Source: Trichinella spiralis
Lineage: Eukaryota; Nematoda; Enoplea; Trichinellida; Trichinellidae
Assembly (NCBI GenBank): GCA_000181795.3
Contig: CM012955.1
Coordinates: 10,269,062-10,333,061 of the forward strand
DNA length: 64,000 nucleotides
Direction: 5' to 3'
The notes beneath the pieces were generated by a model that saw nothing but the letters and a program-made list of their open reading frames with translations, did not search any database and was not told the origin of the DNA. Of the stretch, positions 35,932 to 48,067 are shown in pieces; within the stretch, counting starts at the first letter, position 1, and each line of letters opens with the position of its first letter. Position numbers and translations under genes: made by a program.

Positions 35932-38900
35932 TCGCTGTACTTTATGGCCTTTCCTTTATTATTCTTTTTTCTTCTCCATTGTTTCTCATCACGCAAAGCA
36001 TACGGATGTGATTAAACATACTGTCAACATATATGCCCATTTATATGCACATTTTCCAATAACAAATTTCATTTTAAATTCGATAATTTGGTGATATTAA
36101 CAATGCACATTTAAAAAATTTTCGTTCACTTACTTAACACATACATATCTTATCTAATCAGAATTTTCAAATTATCATAATGCAATTGATTACATTTATT
36201 TTGATGTATCATTTTAGAGAGGCATATTGTATACAAAGCAAAGCGGATTGACCAAAGAAAAATGCAAATTAAATGTTTCTACTTTACGGCCGGTCAGTTC
36301 ATGACCGTTCATGAACAATTGCTCACGAAATATGTGTTACAATTTCAATTCTTTTATTTCGACAAGATATACATACATATATATCCGGTAAGAATTTAGT
36401 TATTTGCATATGTGAATGTTTGAATTGAGAATGTCAAGTTTTAAATAAGAATATGGATTTCCTTTGCGGAGGCGTCAGTCAAGTTCAATGAGTTAACATT
36501 AGAATGAATAATATAAGTCGGCGATCGATGTCTTTGAAAGCTCAAGCTTGTTAAGGACTAGGCAGGCTTTCGGGCCACGAGCAAGTGCAAGCGATAAAAC
36601 GGCAGGGCGTGGCTTCAAATATTCCATTGCAAAACAACTCCTTTTCAGGGATCATTTCTTTGCACTTCTAATCGGGCAGCCATTGACTCTTTGCGATTAA
36701 TGGCCGACAAATTGATTCATATTGTTAAAATTCCGCTTTGTCAAATTTGATCTGTCCCAGGTATCCCGCACAGATGCAAATTCTTTTCCTCGAGTATTAT
36801 GGAAATTTGCAAAGCGTAATTTTTGTAAATTTCTTTTCATTGTTAGATTTTAAAGATTCATTTAAAGGTAGATTAATTTTGAATAATTGTTTGTGATATT
36901 CAAAAAAAATGAAAGGAAGAACATGTGAAATTTATGGGCGGAGTGAATTGCGTATAATTGATGTTGGAGAGGAAATTTCCATAACAGTTGAAAGCCTAAC
37001 AACAATCAGTTCACCTTTGCCAAGGCAGTTGTTTAAGCTGGCATTGTTCAGAAGCGATCGATACTTTTTACAAATCATATTCGTTGTCATCAAATTAATC
37101 GCTCAATGTCGTTGAAAAGTTGCGGACATTCTTCCGCTATTTGGAATCTGAAAGCAGCGATCGATTGTGCCACAGCTGAGCTTTAAACCAAACCGCTTTT
37201 CACATCAACTTGGATGTTGTATCTGATTTTCTCCTTTTGCTTAACATCCGCCGTTCTCGATTCATCCAATTGCGACGGATGTTGCAAAAACAGCGCGCCA
37301 ACAGAATATTTATTCCAAAGCGAATTGCTGTTCTTTGTTCCCGTTTGAACAGAGAGGTAGGACGAATTCAACCAATGGAACAGTGACCGTCAGCATTCTG
37401 ATAGATCATTTTATTTATTGTTCGTCGACATTATTTCTTGTAATTTGAAATATCAATCATCATTTCCATAAAACATATTGACAAATATACTACTGATGTT
37501 GTCGTTCGTTGGAATAGTTGAAGGGTTAACATGACGATGATGATGATGATTATTATTATTCGAACAATTTGATGACACCAGAAAGCATTTTTATAAATGA
37601 AATTTCTTCATTTCTATTAACGCCAATGAAACAACATTTTATATACGTGTTGAGAGCAAATAAGAAGCTCGAATAAGTAAGTGGTTGAATAATTTCGATG
37701 ATGAAGAATGCGGCAATAAACAATGACAAATGCACTGCAAATCAGCAGCAGTTTAGTGTAGTGGTAAAATTGAAGCTGATCAAATGAGCAATAAATTTGA
37801 CAGACGGCTACCTCATGATGCTCATATCAAAGTCCAATATCTGCAGTTCAGTTCAGTTCAGTTGAGTGAAAATTGGGCACAATTTGAAATTGCAGCAATT
37901 TGATCATGTAGCCCAGTAGTTTCATTAACTGGTTGGTGTTCGGATAAAATGCAAATTATTTTTACGATCACGGGAATGGTGATAATTTTTCGAATATTTT
38001 CCTCCGGCAACATGTGCTACGAATGGTACAGGTGTGCAAGTTTATCACATTGAAGTGACGAGAATAGCAGTGTTTCAGTTGAGTGGACAAACGCAACTGT
38101 TTTGAAAATTGCACGAATGTGAGATTGTATGAGCAAGCAATGTGGAAAAAGCAGAATAAGAGTGAACGGAGCGAGTGGTGTTTTTTGTGCCAATGTTGAA
38201 ATTATGCCGAGCATTGAACATCAGTTGAACTTGATTGTCCCTTTAATACAAGCAGCAGCATAGTGGCAGTCGTGAATTTTCAGCCGATTCAGTTCCAGTA
38301 TATCATTCGATCAGCCGGGAACGATTTCTGGCTGTAATTTGCAGTTTGAAAAATTGGTTAACTTTTCTGTTGTGATTTGGTGAAATTTTTGCCAACGTTG
38401 TTAGCGTAACGCGATTATGACATTTCAAACCTAATGATGGGCCAAGTTTGCTCAGTTGAGAAGCATCGAACGGAAGCAGAAATTGACCAGTGATCGTTGG
38501 AAAGAAGAGACGAAAGAAAAAAATGGAATAATAATAATAAAAAATAGGAACAACATTCTTCTCTATTCATCACTTTTTATGGGATAAGCAGAAATAAAAA
38601 TTGGACGGAAAAGCTCACCACCACCACCACCACCCTTTATCACCATCACTGACCTTCTCTCGTAGTGTTAATTTCGAAACGTGAAACGCTTGGATATTGC
38701 GCTGTTGGCGCGTTGAAATTCAAAGTTACTGGTTGAACAGTTTTTCCTGAAATGCCGATTAATCACAAAAGGTGATAATTATTCACCATTTTCAAACAGT
38801 GCACATCAACAATCGATTTCTCAGCAAACAAATATTTCACATCTTTTGCTAGACAATGCGCATGAATTTGCAACCAACCAATTTTGATGATTGATTTGTA

Positions 38901-41900
38901 CAAAGCTGTTTCTTTCTTTCTCAACTCTCTTCCTCTCTCTTACTTGCTTTCTTGGTCTGCTGCTTTGCTGCTATGCAAGCACACGACAAAAAGTATTATT
39001 CTGTGGATATATTATTATTATTGTCGACTTGTTTTTTTCTATTCTGCAATTTCATCAGCGGCGCATATCTTGAAAGCAATTTCATTCGACACGCGTTCCA
39101 CTCTCAACAATTGCTTGGCCAGTTGTTGTTTGGCAAAATCACCGGAAAATGATAATAAATATTGCATGTCGAAGAAAATTTATTTTCACCACTCATTTCA
39201 CCTAGCACAATTATAAAAGCAAAATTAAATTGGACGAAATAAACAACAACAACAACCTGATATATATATTTCTCGTTTGTCGAGAATTGCGTCATCTTAT
39301 GCATTATTAATGGTTTATTGCATAAGGAAAACAAAATGTGTTCACCTTTTCACATTATCATTTGTAATAAGCAATGCTTTAGTGTATATTATTGTGTTTT
39401 GATTCAACACTTATCAGCAGCATCCGGTGATTTCGTCCGTTTTTTCTCTTCTACTAGATATTGAAGAAAATTGTTGCAAATTTAACAATAATCTTAATTT
39501 CTCACGCATATTGTTCGATTAATTCTCCACACCTACATCTACCCATCCACCCACCCACACATATTTATCAGTAGATGTTATCTTTGGTGATTAATTAATA
39601 TTGCAACGCGCAACATCAGTTTGCAAATTTTTGACGTTTTTGTTTCAATGCATAATTTATTATCAACAATGGCATCTTTGAAATGACAAAAAGGTCAGCT
39701 TTGAACACTTAGAAGCTTTTTTTCCTTTAAATTCAAGACCAGTCAATAAGTCTACCATTTGGAGTTGAACAACGAACCAACCGTATGTGTACTGCGTATG
39801 CACAATGTTCCGAATTTCGAATAATTCAAAATCAACATTCTTCTCCAGTTATCAACGGCATTCTAATAATATGCATTGCAAATCTCTATCTCATAGATTG
39901 TCAAAATTGCATACACTTACTCTTATATATGTATATACAAAAGGGTATCTCTAATGAAAATATTATTTGAAATTTTTGATCAATACAGACGATCTTAATT
40001 TATCCTTTTTCTCTTGTGTTATTCATGATAGATCAATGGTAGTTACTGTTACGGTTCTTCTTTTTTCAACTAATGCTTCTCGTGTATTTTATTCATTTTC
40101 AATCACAGTGATTTTAGAATAGAAAATGTTAGATATTTGTCATGTATTGAATAGGATTGAATACTCTATCTATTCTTAAACTGTAAAAGTAAATAATACA
40201 ATTTGGAGAAAGCCAATATCTTCTGCATGTGGGCTTGATTATCAAGCATTGTATACGTAGTGTTATTAGGCGAATAATTAATTCAAAGCTGCCCAAGTTG
40301 CTAATTATTCAGCGGACTATTCAATTGACCAAGTAACTAACCACTGGAGATTTGCTGGGCAGTCTGCTACTGCTACTACTACATCTGCTTGATAAAAGCA
40401 ATTTTACAATTTCAATATTAAGCTGCTTTATATAATACGCTACTTGGTTAGTTCAGTATTTCCGACAGCTCTTCAGTGGACAATAATTTCAACAACAAAA
40501 GCTTCCTTTTCTCTTGCTATACAGCTTTCACCTCAAAATCCGCAATAAAAATTGTAAACACACGATTCCACATGATAAACACTGGATATATGGAAATTGA
40601 ACAAAAATGAAAACAACGACCAGTGATCACATGTGCTGCATGTGCATATATATAGAACTGACGTGGAAAACAGTTACAGTGCAACATTTCACACAACTTG
40701 CGTGAAGAAATTGTTGCATTCAATGAAACTAATTATCATCATCCTTTCTCGTAAAGTTGTTCTGAAACCAGCAAGCTGGAATGAATGATTGGAAATTCTT
40801 TTCAAATTCTGCTAATTGAAGTTTCCATTTTTGAACTAAACGATCGTCAGTCGTACTGTTCCAGCAACATTTGCACAATACACAACATTTTTGCATTTGC
40901 ACATGCAGTTAGTTCTTCGGCTTGAATTATAAAATAAAAAAATATAAATTGTTTCATTCAAATTTATGACACAAAATATTGCATTTCCAACTTGGGATTG
41001 AATTTTTACAAAAAATGATTTAAATCGTCGAAGTTGATTTATTCGAACTTTTGTACAGCAGGCGAGCTTATGGGAAAAATATTATCCATTGAAAATATGC
41101 ATTCAAAGAAAAGCCTCAAAGCAGAAGAAGCCCATGCTCTTAAAGCACACAATGAATGATGATGATGGTGATGATAAAGTAAAGTTCAATCGCAAATATT
41201 AAATTTGCAAAACGATTTGCAAAGCTTTGAATGAAAGCAACAATTAATTTTTAAAGCCGTTGTGGGAACGGCATGTGTTGTTAATATCCACCAGAAAAAC
41301 AGTCGACTGGGTTTTTTTTCCATTTTTAAAAGAAAGCGTTTATTGAGAAATCGATCTTCCTTCTACTTGGAAAACAGAAAATGCCCGTAGCATTCGCTTT
41401 TAAAAGTGCCAAATATAGGAAAACCCATTGCTCGGTGTTTGTAGATTTCTTTTTGCTTTAATTTTCAATAATCCAATTAACAATTGTAAAATATTTAAAA
41501 TACTTTAATGTTGCGATTTACCCACCTACCAACTGAATAGCAGTGTAAGCAAGCGAACATTTTTTGTTCTATTCATCGCTCGCATTGGCAATGTGTACTG
41601 TGTACTAATAATTGTCTCAGGGTGCTCAAGAATCATCACTTGGCAAAGCTTATTTCTTCTTCTTCGTTTTTCTTTTATTCAACAAGTTTATTTAAATATA
41701 CAACTTTATTTCTATAAATAGTTTCATCATGCTAATTTTAATAAACAACAACAGTTTTTCCACTCGAAAACTCTCTCCTGTTGTGTTTTTTGATGGAAAC
41801 GTGCTCGGCAGTATATATACATATATATGGATCAACTGTTCATTATTGAATCAGACGTATTGATTGAAACAAATTTTATAGTTGTCGTCTTCGAAAAAAA

Positions 41901-43512
41901 TAAAAAAAACAAATCTATACATTATCAACAACATATAATTTATCGTGGTGGAAATGAAATTTTTTATTACAATTACAAACAAAAACAGCAGCTTACAAAT
42001 TATGCAAATTTAAATATTTAACATTTGATTGCGGATTCATTTTTTTCAAAGATAGCAGCTGATAAATTTTCAATATTAAGTGCAAACATAATTTGCCGAT
42101 GAAAGGAATTTGTACACCAACCAAAGCAAAAGAAGTAACAATTAAGCGCTTTCAGCTAGTGACGAGAATAGAAATGCAATTGAGTCAATAAATGCTACTA
42201 CTACTACTACTAATAATAATAAGAATAACGATAAACAGGAATGCAATATGTAAAGATGGAAAATAACAAGCGTTTTATTTTTTTTGATAAAAAAATTCGT
42301 TTGCTCAATAATATGCGGATGTTAAAGGGAAAATTGGTCGACCAGCTTCATTGCTGTTATTCTTGTTGAAAGCATTTTGCTGGCGAAAAGAAAAAATCTA
42401 ATCAACTGAAATTAAAGCCAATCAAAACACTTATTTACTTTTGTTCAGTTATTTGATTGACCAGGTGGAAATTTTTTGTTCAATAAAACACACAAACTCT
42501 CCCCATCTCACAGTTCACCTAAAAGCTCACAGTGTGCGGTGAAAAATTCTCAATCAACCATATTATTATGCAAACATTCAACATATCTCAATAATATGTC
42601 CATGTAATAAAATATGGAGTGGGAAGGAAAGCTTAGAAAACAAACAGACAGACATTCATCTCGTGAAATTCTGGTGAAAGGAAAACGTTCATCCAGTGTT
42701 AAGGATTGTAGTGTAATTTTGAAATTGCAATTGTTTCTATCAGGTTGCTTGAATAAGATGTCAACTGATGTACTGTAGATTTTTAAAATTGAACATCATT
42801 CGGTGTGTCATTTCATTTAATTTTAAATATTAGCTAGTTTCCCATTGATAAAAATGTTCTCTTTCTTCATTTCTCGGTCGTAGTTGGTTCACAATGTTCC
42901 GAATTATATATACATCAAGTGGTGATTATAATGAATGAAACTGATCTATCGATGCTCATCAAATAAGCAGTGGAAATGAATCCCCAAATCTCAGAAGTGA
43001 ACAAAACACAACGTAAATAATCGTGTTGATTTATTGTCAATCAATAATCAATATTTTTCTCATGCTTGTTCATCTGCATCATTTTCAAAATTGAAAACAC
43101 CGCAAATATATATACAACACATGATCATTATCAAAAATCCTATTTGGGAAAATAAAATGTAAATATTTTCACAAACAATATCGGATTATCATGAACTAAT
43201 TAACTATTTATTATATTTGTTAGATTTTCTGTTGTTGTACAATTAACCAGTAAGTACCTGACAATCAGTGAATGAAAAAAGTGAAACAAAAAAGTTCGCT
43301 GATACAACAATAATGGAATTCTGAAAGACCGTCGTTCTTACTTCAAAAGTTTGCATACCGCAGTTGGACACTACTGTGAATCAGAAGAAAAACAAAGAAA
43401 CCTGCTAATTCCATTACCATTCAAAATATACCCTATGAAAATCCACGCTCATCAACCACTGCTCAAAATAAGCGAAAACAGACGTCATTCTTGTAAAATT
43501 AATAATTCATGC
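35932..43512. other. Gene-poor interval between RASL10 and ETFA
   Basis: 7.6 kb of mainly AT-rich DNA. GC-richer patches near 36,440-36,760, 37,100-37,390 and 38,200-38,480 hold only short frames (for example 62 codons on the minus strand at 37183-37371). None has a recognisable domain, start context and splice sites together. I see no RNA gene. Confidence 0.5.
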
Positions 43513-45065
43513 TTATGATTTGTCCAAAATGGCGATCATTTCCGGAACAGCCTGAAACATAAGGTCAGTATATGATCAAAATGTGAATTATGGAAAATAG
43601 AAATACTTCGAAAAGATCGGCAATCAATCCATAATCGGCAACTTTAAAAATCGGCGCGTCCGCATCGGTGTTTATGGCAACAATTGTTCGACTATCTTTT
43701 ATTCCAGCCAGATGTTGAATGGCGCCGGATATTCCAAGGGCGATGTACAAATCCTACAATCCGTTGTAATTCATTGTGAAATTGTGCTCCCGTTTTCTAC
43801 AGGCAAAGAGGACAGACAACTTACAGGGGCGACAATTTTGCCAGTCTGTCCAACTTGGAAATCGTTGTGAACGTAGCCTGCATCGACGGCGGCTCGTGAT
43901 GCGCCCACAGCAGCTCCTAATCTGTCAGCAAGATCATAGAGCAATTTGAAATTTTCCGCCGATTTCATTCCTCTCCCTGAAAGCAAAGTGAGATATCCAG
44001 CAAATGAGGGAAACATTTTTCGCCAGTTGCTAGAGTTTGTAACCTCCAGAAACGACAACTTTCGCCTCGGTCAGCTGTGGACGCTCAGATCTGCTCAGCT
44101 CTTGGCCGATGAATTCCGAAACGGCCGTTTCTGCTTCCAATACAGGACCTGAACACAGACAACAACACAGTTTATGGATTTCAGAAATTGCAAGCAAGTT
44201 CAAGAAGAAAAACCTTGTCGAACAGTAGCATTCCCCGAGTTCATGTCCGCCGGAGGAAAAGTTGTCGGACGAACGGTCATCACTTTGACAGCATCCAGTA
44301 CTTTTATTGTCGCCAGGGCGTTGCCTGATAAACTTTTAGTCTTATCAAATTATGCAAATGTTTTCGTACCACAGCCGTGAGTCTACCTGCATAAAGTGGT
44401 CGTACAAAAACGTCTGGCTGCTTAATTGCGATCACATCGGAACAGCAGCTGACGTCCAATTTAGCGGCAACGCGTGGTATGATATTCTGAAAATGTGTTT
44501 CATTTCTCCTTTTCGAACGTGAACAGAAAAAGAAACAAAAAATGCAAAGCTGCATACTTTTCCAAAGCCCGTTGCAGCGGCAATGATGACGTCAAATTTG
44601 AAACTGCTCTGACAAGCGATAATAAGTGGTGTCATAATTTCTTGAAATGTTGATTGAAAAGTGAAACTGAGAAATGGGAAAAAAAAAGTACACGAATCCA
44701 CCTCATACCTGGAAGAAAACCACGAAGAGCGGAATGTTCGGTGACGTAGACATTTTTCACCTTGTTCACTTTGGCTACAGAATTGGCCACCTCTTGGCAT
44801 TTGTCACCCAAAATCAGACAAGACACGTCACCAAGTTTCGAAGCTGCTGTAATAGCACTCAACGAGGCTGTGGATATTTTCTCACTGTCATGTTCAACGA
44901 GAACAAGACTACTTTTCCAACGCTTCACACACTGCCCAATCTGTAAGTTGAAACAACAAAAAATTTTTACTTTAAAATACACATATATACCAAACTGTGA
45001 TGCAATCATTGTTTGCTTACCTGTTTCAGAGTGCTCAGTGCACAACGAGACTGAAGCTTCAGCAT
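43513..45065 (-). CDS. etfa: Electron transfer flavoprotein subunit alpha
   Basis: Nine exons join in phase to 337 residues (human is 333): 45021..45065, 44709..44940, 44558..44640, 44387..44486, 44214..44324, 44044..44148, 43825..43976, 43607..43753 and 43513..43551. ETF is the mitochondrial FAD/AMP heterodimer that carries electrons from acyl-CoA and other dehydrogenases to ETF-QO. The N-terminus [14 protein letters not shown] looks like a presequence. Then come LVLVEHD, LPRVAAKL-like [12 protein letters not shown] and [12 protein letters not shown]. The FAD-binding C-terminal half follows: [53 protein letters not shown] and [14 protein letters not shown]. It ends [11 protein letters not shown], like the human KVVPEMTEIL. 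The 5' UTR is 9 bases after an ATTTAG acceptor. It is the last gene of the OST4-MRPL3-ETFA series. No motif is missing. Confidence 0.97.
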
Positions 45066-45074
45066 TCGCTGATG

Positions 45075-45345
45075 CTAAATTTCAAACGTGCATTTTCACA
45101 TTAAACAAACACATACATATTATACTGCAATATAAATATAGTACATGCGATCAAAACTGCAACATGATGCAAAAAAAGACAAATTTAACACAAGTAAGTG
45201 TACATTTTAATTCAAAGTTGTGTACCAAAAAACAACAACAAATGACACTTGCTTCAAATGGAAAATTTATCACATTCTCTTTTTGGTTTTCCAAATTTTT
45301 CACCTGAAAATGAAAATTTTAATAAAATTTAGCATTTAAGCTGTA

Positions 45346-45404
<59 letters not shown>

Positions 45405-45846
45405 GCTCTTTTCAGCTAATAATAAACTCGTCACATCATGCATGGTATGAAAGGAATTCATTTGCTGAAACTGAAAGAAAAATATTAACACTTTCAGTGC
45501 ATTTTCCAATTCAAACATTACCTGCCAAATGACGTAAGTACAGCATTTCCAAAATTGAAGAACATTCACACACTGGTTCAATTTAAAGATAACCTAACAT
45601 ATTAATAAGTAAGTTCTCTGAAATAAAACACTGCATTACGGTAATTGATTATTGTAAAGTATTATCAATTTGCTTGTCAGAAATGAATTTTCTCTTTGTA
45701 TCGAATACAATATTGGACATTTGTTTTTCAAATCAACAAATTCTGCCAACAAATTAAACTGTGTACATACATTTATTTTATGCTGATCAAGTTGCAATTT
45801 TTCATTACGTATGAAAGTAGAAAAATAATCACGTATGTAAATTAGG
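45075..45846. other. Spacer between MRPL3 and ETFA
   Basis: About 0.77 kb containing a long TA microsatellite (45346-45398). No gene is seen; it should hold the MRPL3 3' end and, if the genes share a transcript, the intercistronic region. Confidence 0.55.
45346..45398. repeat. (TA)n microsatellite, about 53 bp
   Basis: The longest dinucleotide run in the window, interrupted once by a G, in the MRPL3-ETFA spacer. Confidence 0.95.
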
Positions 45847-47729
45847 CTACTTGACTTTAGCTTGTTTTTTAACTTTAACCGGCCCTTTACGAACTGTCGT
45901 GCTTGTTGCCTTTTCTTCGGGGTATTCAATACTCGGTTCAGTGTATTGAAATAAACTATCATGAAACTGCTCTTCTGGCAAAGGATCACATTCTTCGGGA
46001 TAAAACGTAGGAAATGGCGGATTCTGGAAGTTGATTTTAAAATCGTCAACAAACAATTAACCCCATTACATAATACAATACGCACCGAAACCCTTTTTTC
46101 CATAACTCCGCTGTCTTTGACGTATATCAACGTGCCAACTGGGCCCGGTACATTAGGACCTTTCACGTACAAAACTTGCTCCGCAGTGTTAATACGTAAT
46201 ATCTACAATCGAACAATTCGCACAAGATCAAAGATCATTGTCAAAATTCACAAAACTTTATCAAACTGTCAACAAATTCCATTCAAATAGAAGCTTTACA
46301 TACTTGTATACCTCGAAGAGCCCTCCATTCTGAACCCATATGACCAGGCATCTTTTTTCCTGGTTTCACGCAAGCTTGACCCTACAAAATATTACAATAT
46401 TGTACATTTTCTTCCTCGCAGAAATGTGCTTATCAATACAGCTGTGCCAATGCTTCCAGGTCTACGATGTGTCTTTGTCACGCCATGGGTAGCTGGCATA
46501 CCTTTGAATCCCCACCGGACCATTACGCCTTGAAAACCATAGTCGATTCTAAAACAACATCAGCACACGTATACATAGAATTAACATTGTACAATGCATG
46601 GAAAAAAACGTTTACGTATGCCCCCAGACATCAACATACTGACCAACGGTAAAGTGATTTGCATATAAACGAGTTCCTTAAAAAAATACTGACACAGTGA
46701 ATGAATATGTGAATGGATTAATCTCATACCTGGTTGTATCTGTGCATTAGGTGTAATTGCAAAAGCAGCTAATTTTTGCTTCGGAAGTACTCCAGCCTTT
46801 TCGAATATACCACGATAAGCAGCAGTGAACTGAAACGAACATTTATTTAAAACCAAAAAAAGAACATTTTAAGCAACGTATTTACAGCTACGGAATAAAC
46901 CTTGCATGTCATTTACTGTAAAATAAATAGCATAACATTTGGAATCATGTTTAATCAGCAAACTTGATAAGTCAGAGGTAGGAAAACAAACAATGAAAAT
47001 CACTACTAAAACGCACTTTCTGAGGATCGTCGCTTTGGACACCAACTGTTAAACGTCCGAGCATCTTCAGTCCTTCCTTTTTACCAATCTTTGAATATTT
47101 GTACCACTTTTCAGGATCAGTGTAACTGATTACATGATTATCCAAAACCTGAACAAATGAACATGTGTATTAACAGTGTCAAATTTGAAGTACTTTTTCC
47201 TTTGCCTCAAGTAGGGTACACAGTACACGAGTTCCATTTTTAAAATATTGTGGAATAACACCAATTTTTCGGCAAACCAATCCAGTACGTACTGAGCTGA
47301 AGCAAAAGAAAATTATAATCTTTCCCCATTTTAGAAAGTAATTGTTTTGAAAATATTACCCAGTTTCCCAAACGCCACGTTCAAATGTACTATTCGAAGA
47401 TTTACGCTCTTTGAGTTTTTCACTGTAAATATCTAAACTAATATCCCTCAAAAACTTCTGATTTGCCTCGGTGATATTATCAACAACATATCCTATAAGT
47501 ACAAAAATAGTACAAAAGCTTAACAGCAAAATCAAGAAAAAACAACCAGCTTCTTTTTTAATCCACCACGGTGGAGGTCTGGTAGTACGACGAGTGCCTC
47601 GTGCTGGCACTAAACACACCGCAGTCCTGAATAATAAAAAGTTTCAAAAATTACAAACAAAGTATATGAAAAGTACTTCAAGTTGCATTTATTCTTCAGA
47701 AAAGCACTGTTTAAGCAGTGAGCCAACAT
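45847..47729 (-). CDS. mrpl3: Mitochondrial large-subunit ribosomal protein uL3m (MRPL3)
   Basis: Eleven exons join in phase to 380 residues (human is 348): 47677..47729, 47547..47626, 47360..47492, 47194..47296, 47017..47148, 46730..46829, 46616..46676, 46440..46548, 46304..46381, 46086..46202 and 45847..46023. It is a core protein of the mitoribosome large subunit near the peptidyl-transferase centre. Recognised segments are [25 protein letters not shown], the L3 signature [13 protein letters not shown] with [47 protein letters not shown] and [11 protein letters not shown]. The last of these matches the human LPFPTYFPDG. The first 20 residues are basic and hydrophobic, as in a mitochondrial presequence. 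The C-terminal Lys-rich tail is longer than in human. The ATG follows TTTTCAG by 27 bases and lies 209 bases after the OST4 stop. Introns are 50-187 nt. The donor of the tenth exon (GTGCGT versus GTTTCG) is the least certain edge. Confidence 0.95.
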
Positions 47730-47869
47730 CAGCTACTGTTTAGCCAGTTTTAACAGCTGAAAACTGAAAGACAGTTAAAATAGTACTTCGCATCATTATA
47801 AAACAGTATATATATATATATGACAATACTAAACAGTGAAACAAGAAAAAGATATATTTGTATAAAACT

Positions 47870-47876
47870 TTTATTA
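47870..47876 (-). terminator. Candidate poly(A) signal of OST4
   Basis: AATAAAA on the minus strand, 63 bases past the OST4 stop and about 110 bases before the acceptor that precedes MRPL3, the arrangement expected at an operon junction. Confidence 0.45.
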
Positions 47877-47938
47877 TTTTCAGAGAAGTGAAAAGAAATT
47901 AATAATAGCAGAAATCACATATTTTAATATTTTTTAAA

Positions 47939-48067
47939 TTAATGGCGGTCTTCACGAGCAAGACGACGTGGACTGTTGGCGATTATATAGTGAAACAAGA
48001 TGATAAGCAAAAAGATCACCACACCAAGCATGTTCACAAACCATGCCAACTGCAAATCCGATATCAT
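47939..48067 (-). CDS. ost4: OST4, oligosaccharyltransferase mini-subunit
   Basis: A 42-residue frame starts MISDLQLAWFVNMLGVVIF and ends PRRLAREDRH. Human OST4 starts [20 protein letters not shown] and is 37 residues long, so the start, the single membrane helix (about 8-29) and the HY..NSP(R/K)R end all line up. OST4 is a one-helix ER membrane protein that stabilises STT3 in the N-glycosylation complex. The frame is shorter than usual gene-finding cut-offs. A TTTTTTAG acceptor ends 13 bases before the ATG. It is the first gene of the minus-strand series with MRPL3 and ETFA. The extra basic tail residues are a small lineage difference. The call rests on remembered family sequence but the match is specific. 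Confidence 0.92.
   Translation of the reverse strand: MISDLQLAWFVNMLGVVIFLLIILFHYIIANSPRRLAREDRH

Noticed and set aside
37745-37790. tRNA-like string TAGTGTAGTGGTAAAA
   Set aside because: It resembles an A box only. I found no B box, acceptor stem or anticodon arm at the right spacing.
45636-46172. 178-codon minus frame with a Lys-rich second half
   Set aside because: Only its first part (to 46086) is the MRPL3 exon; the rest reads intron and another frame of the last exon.
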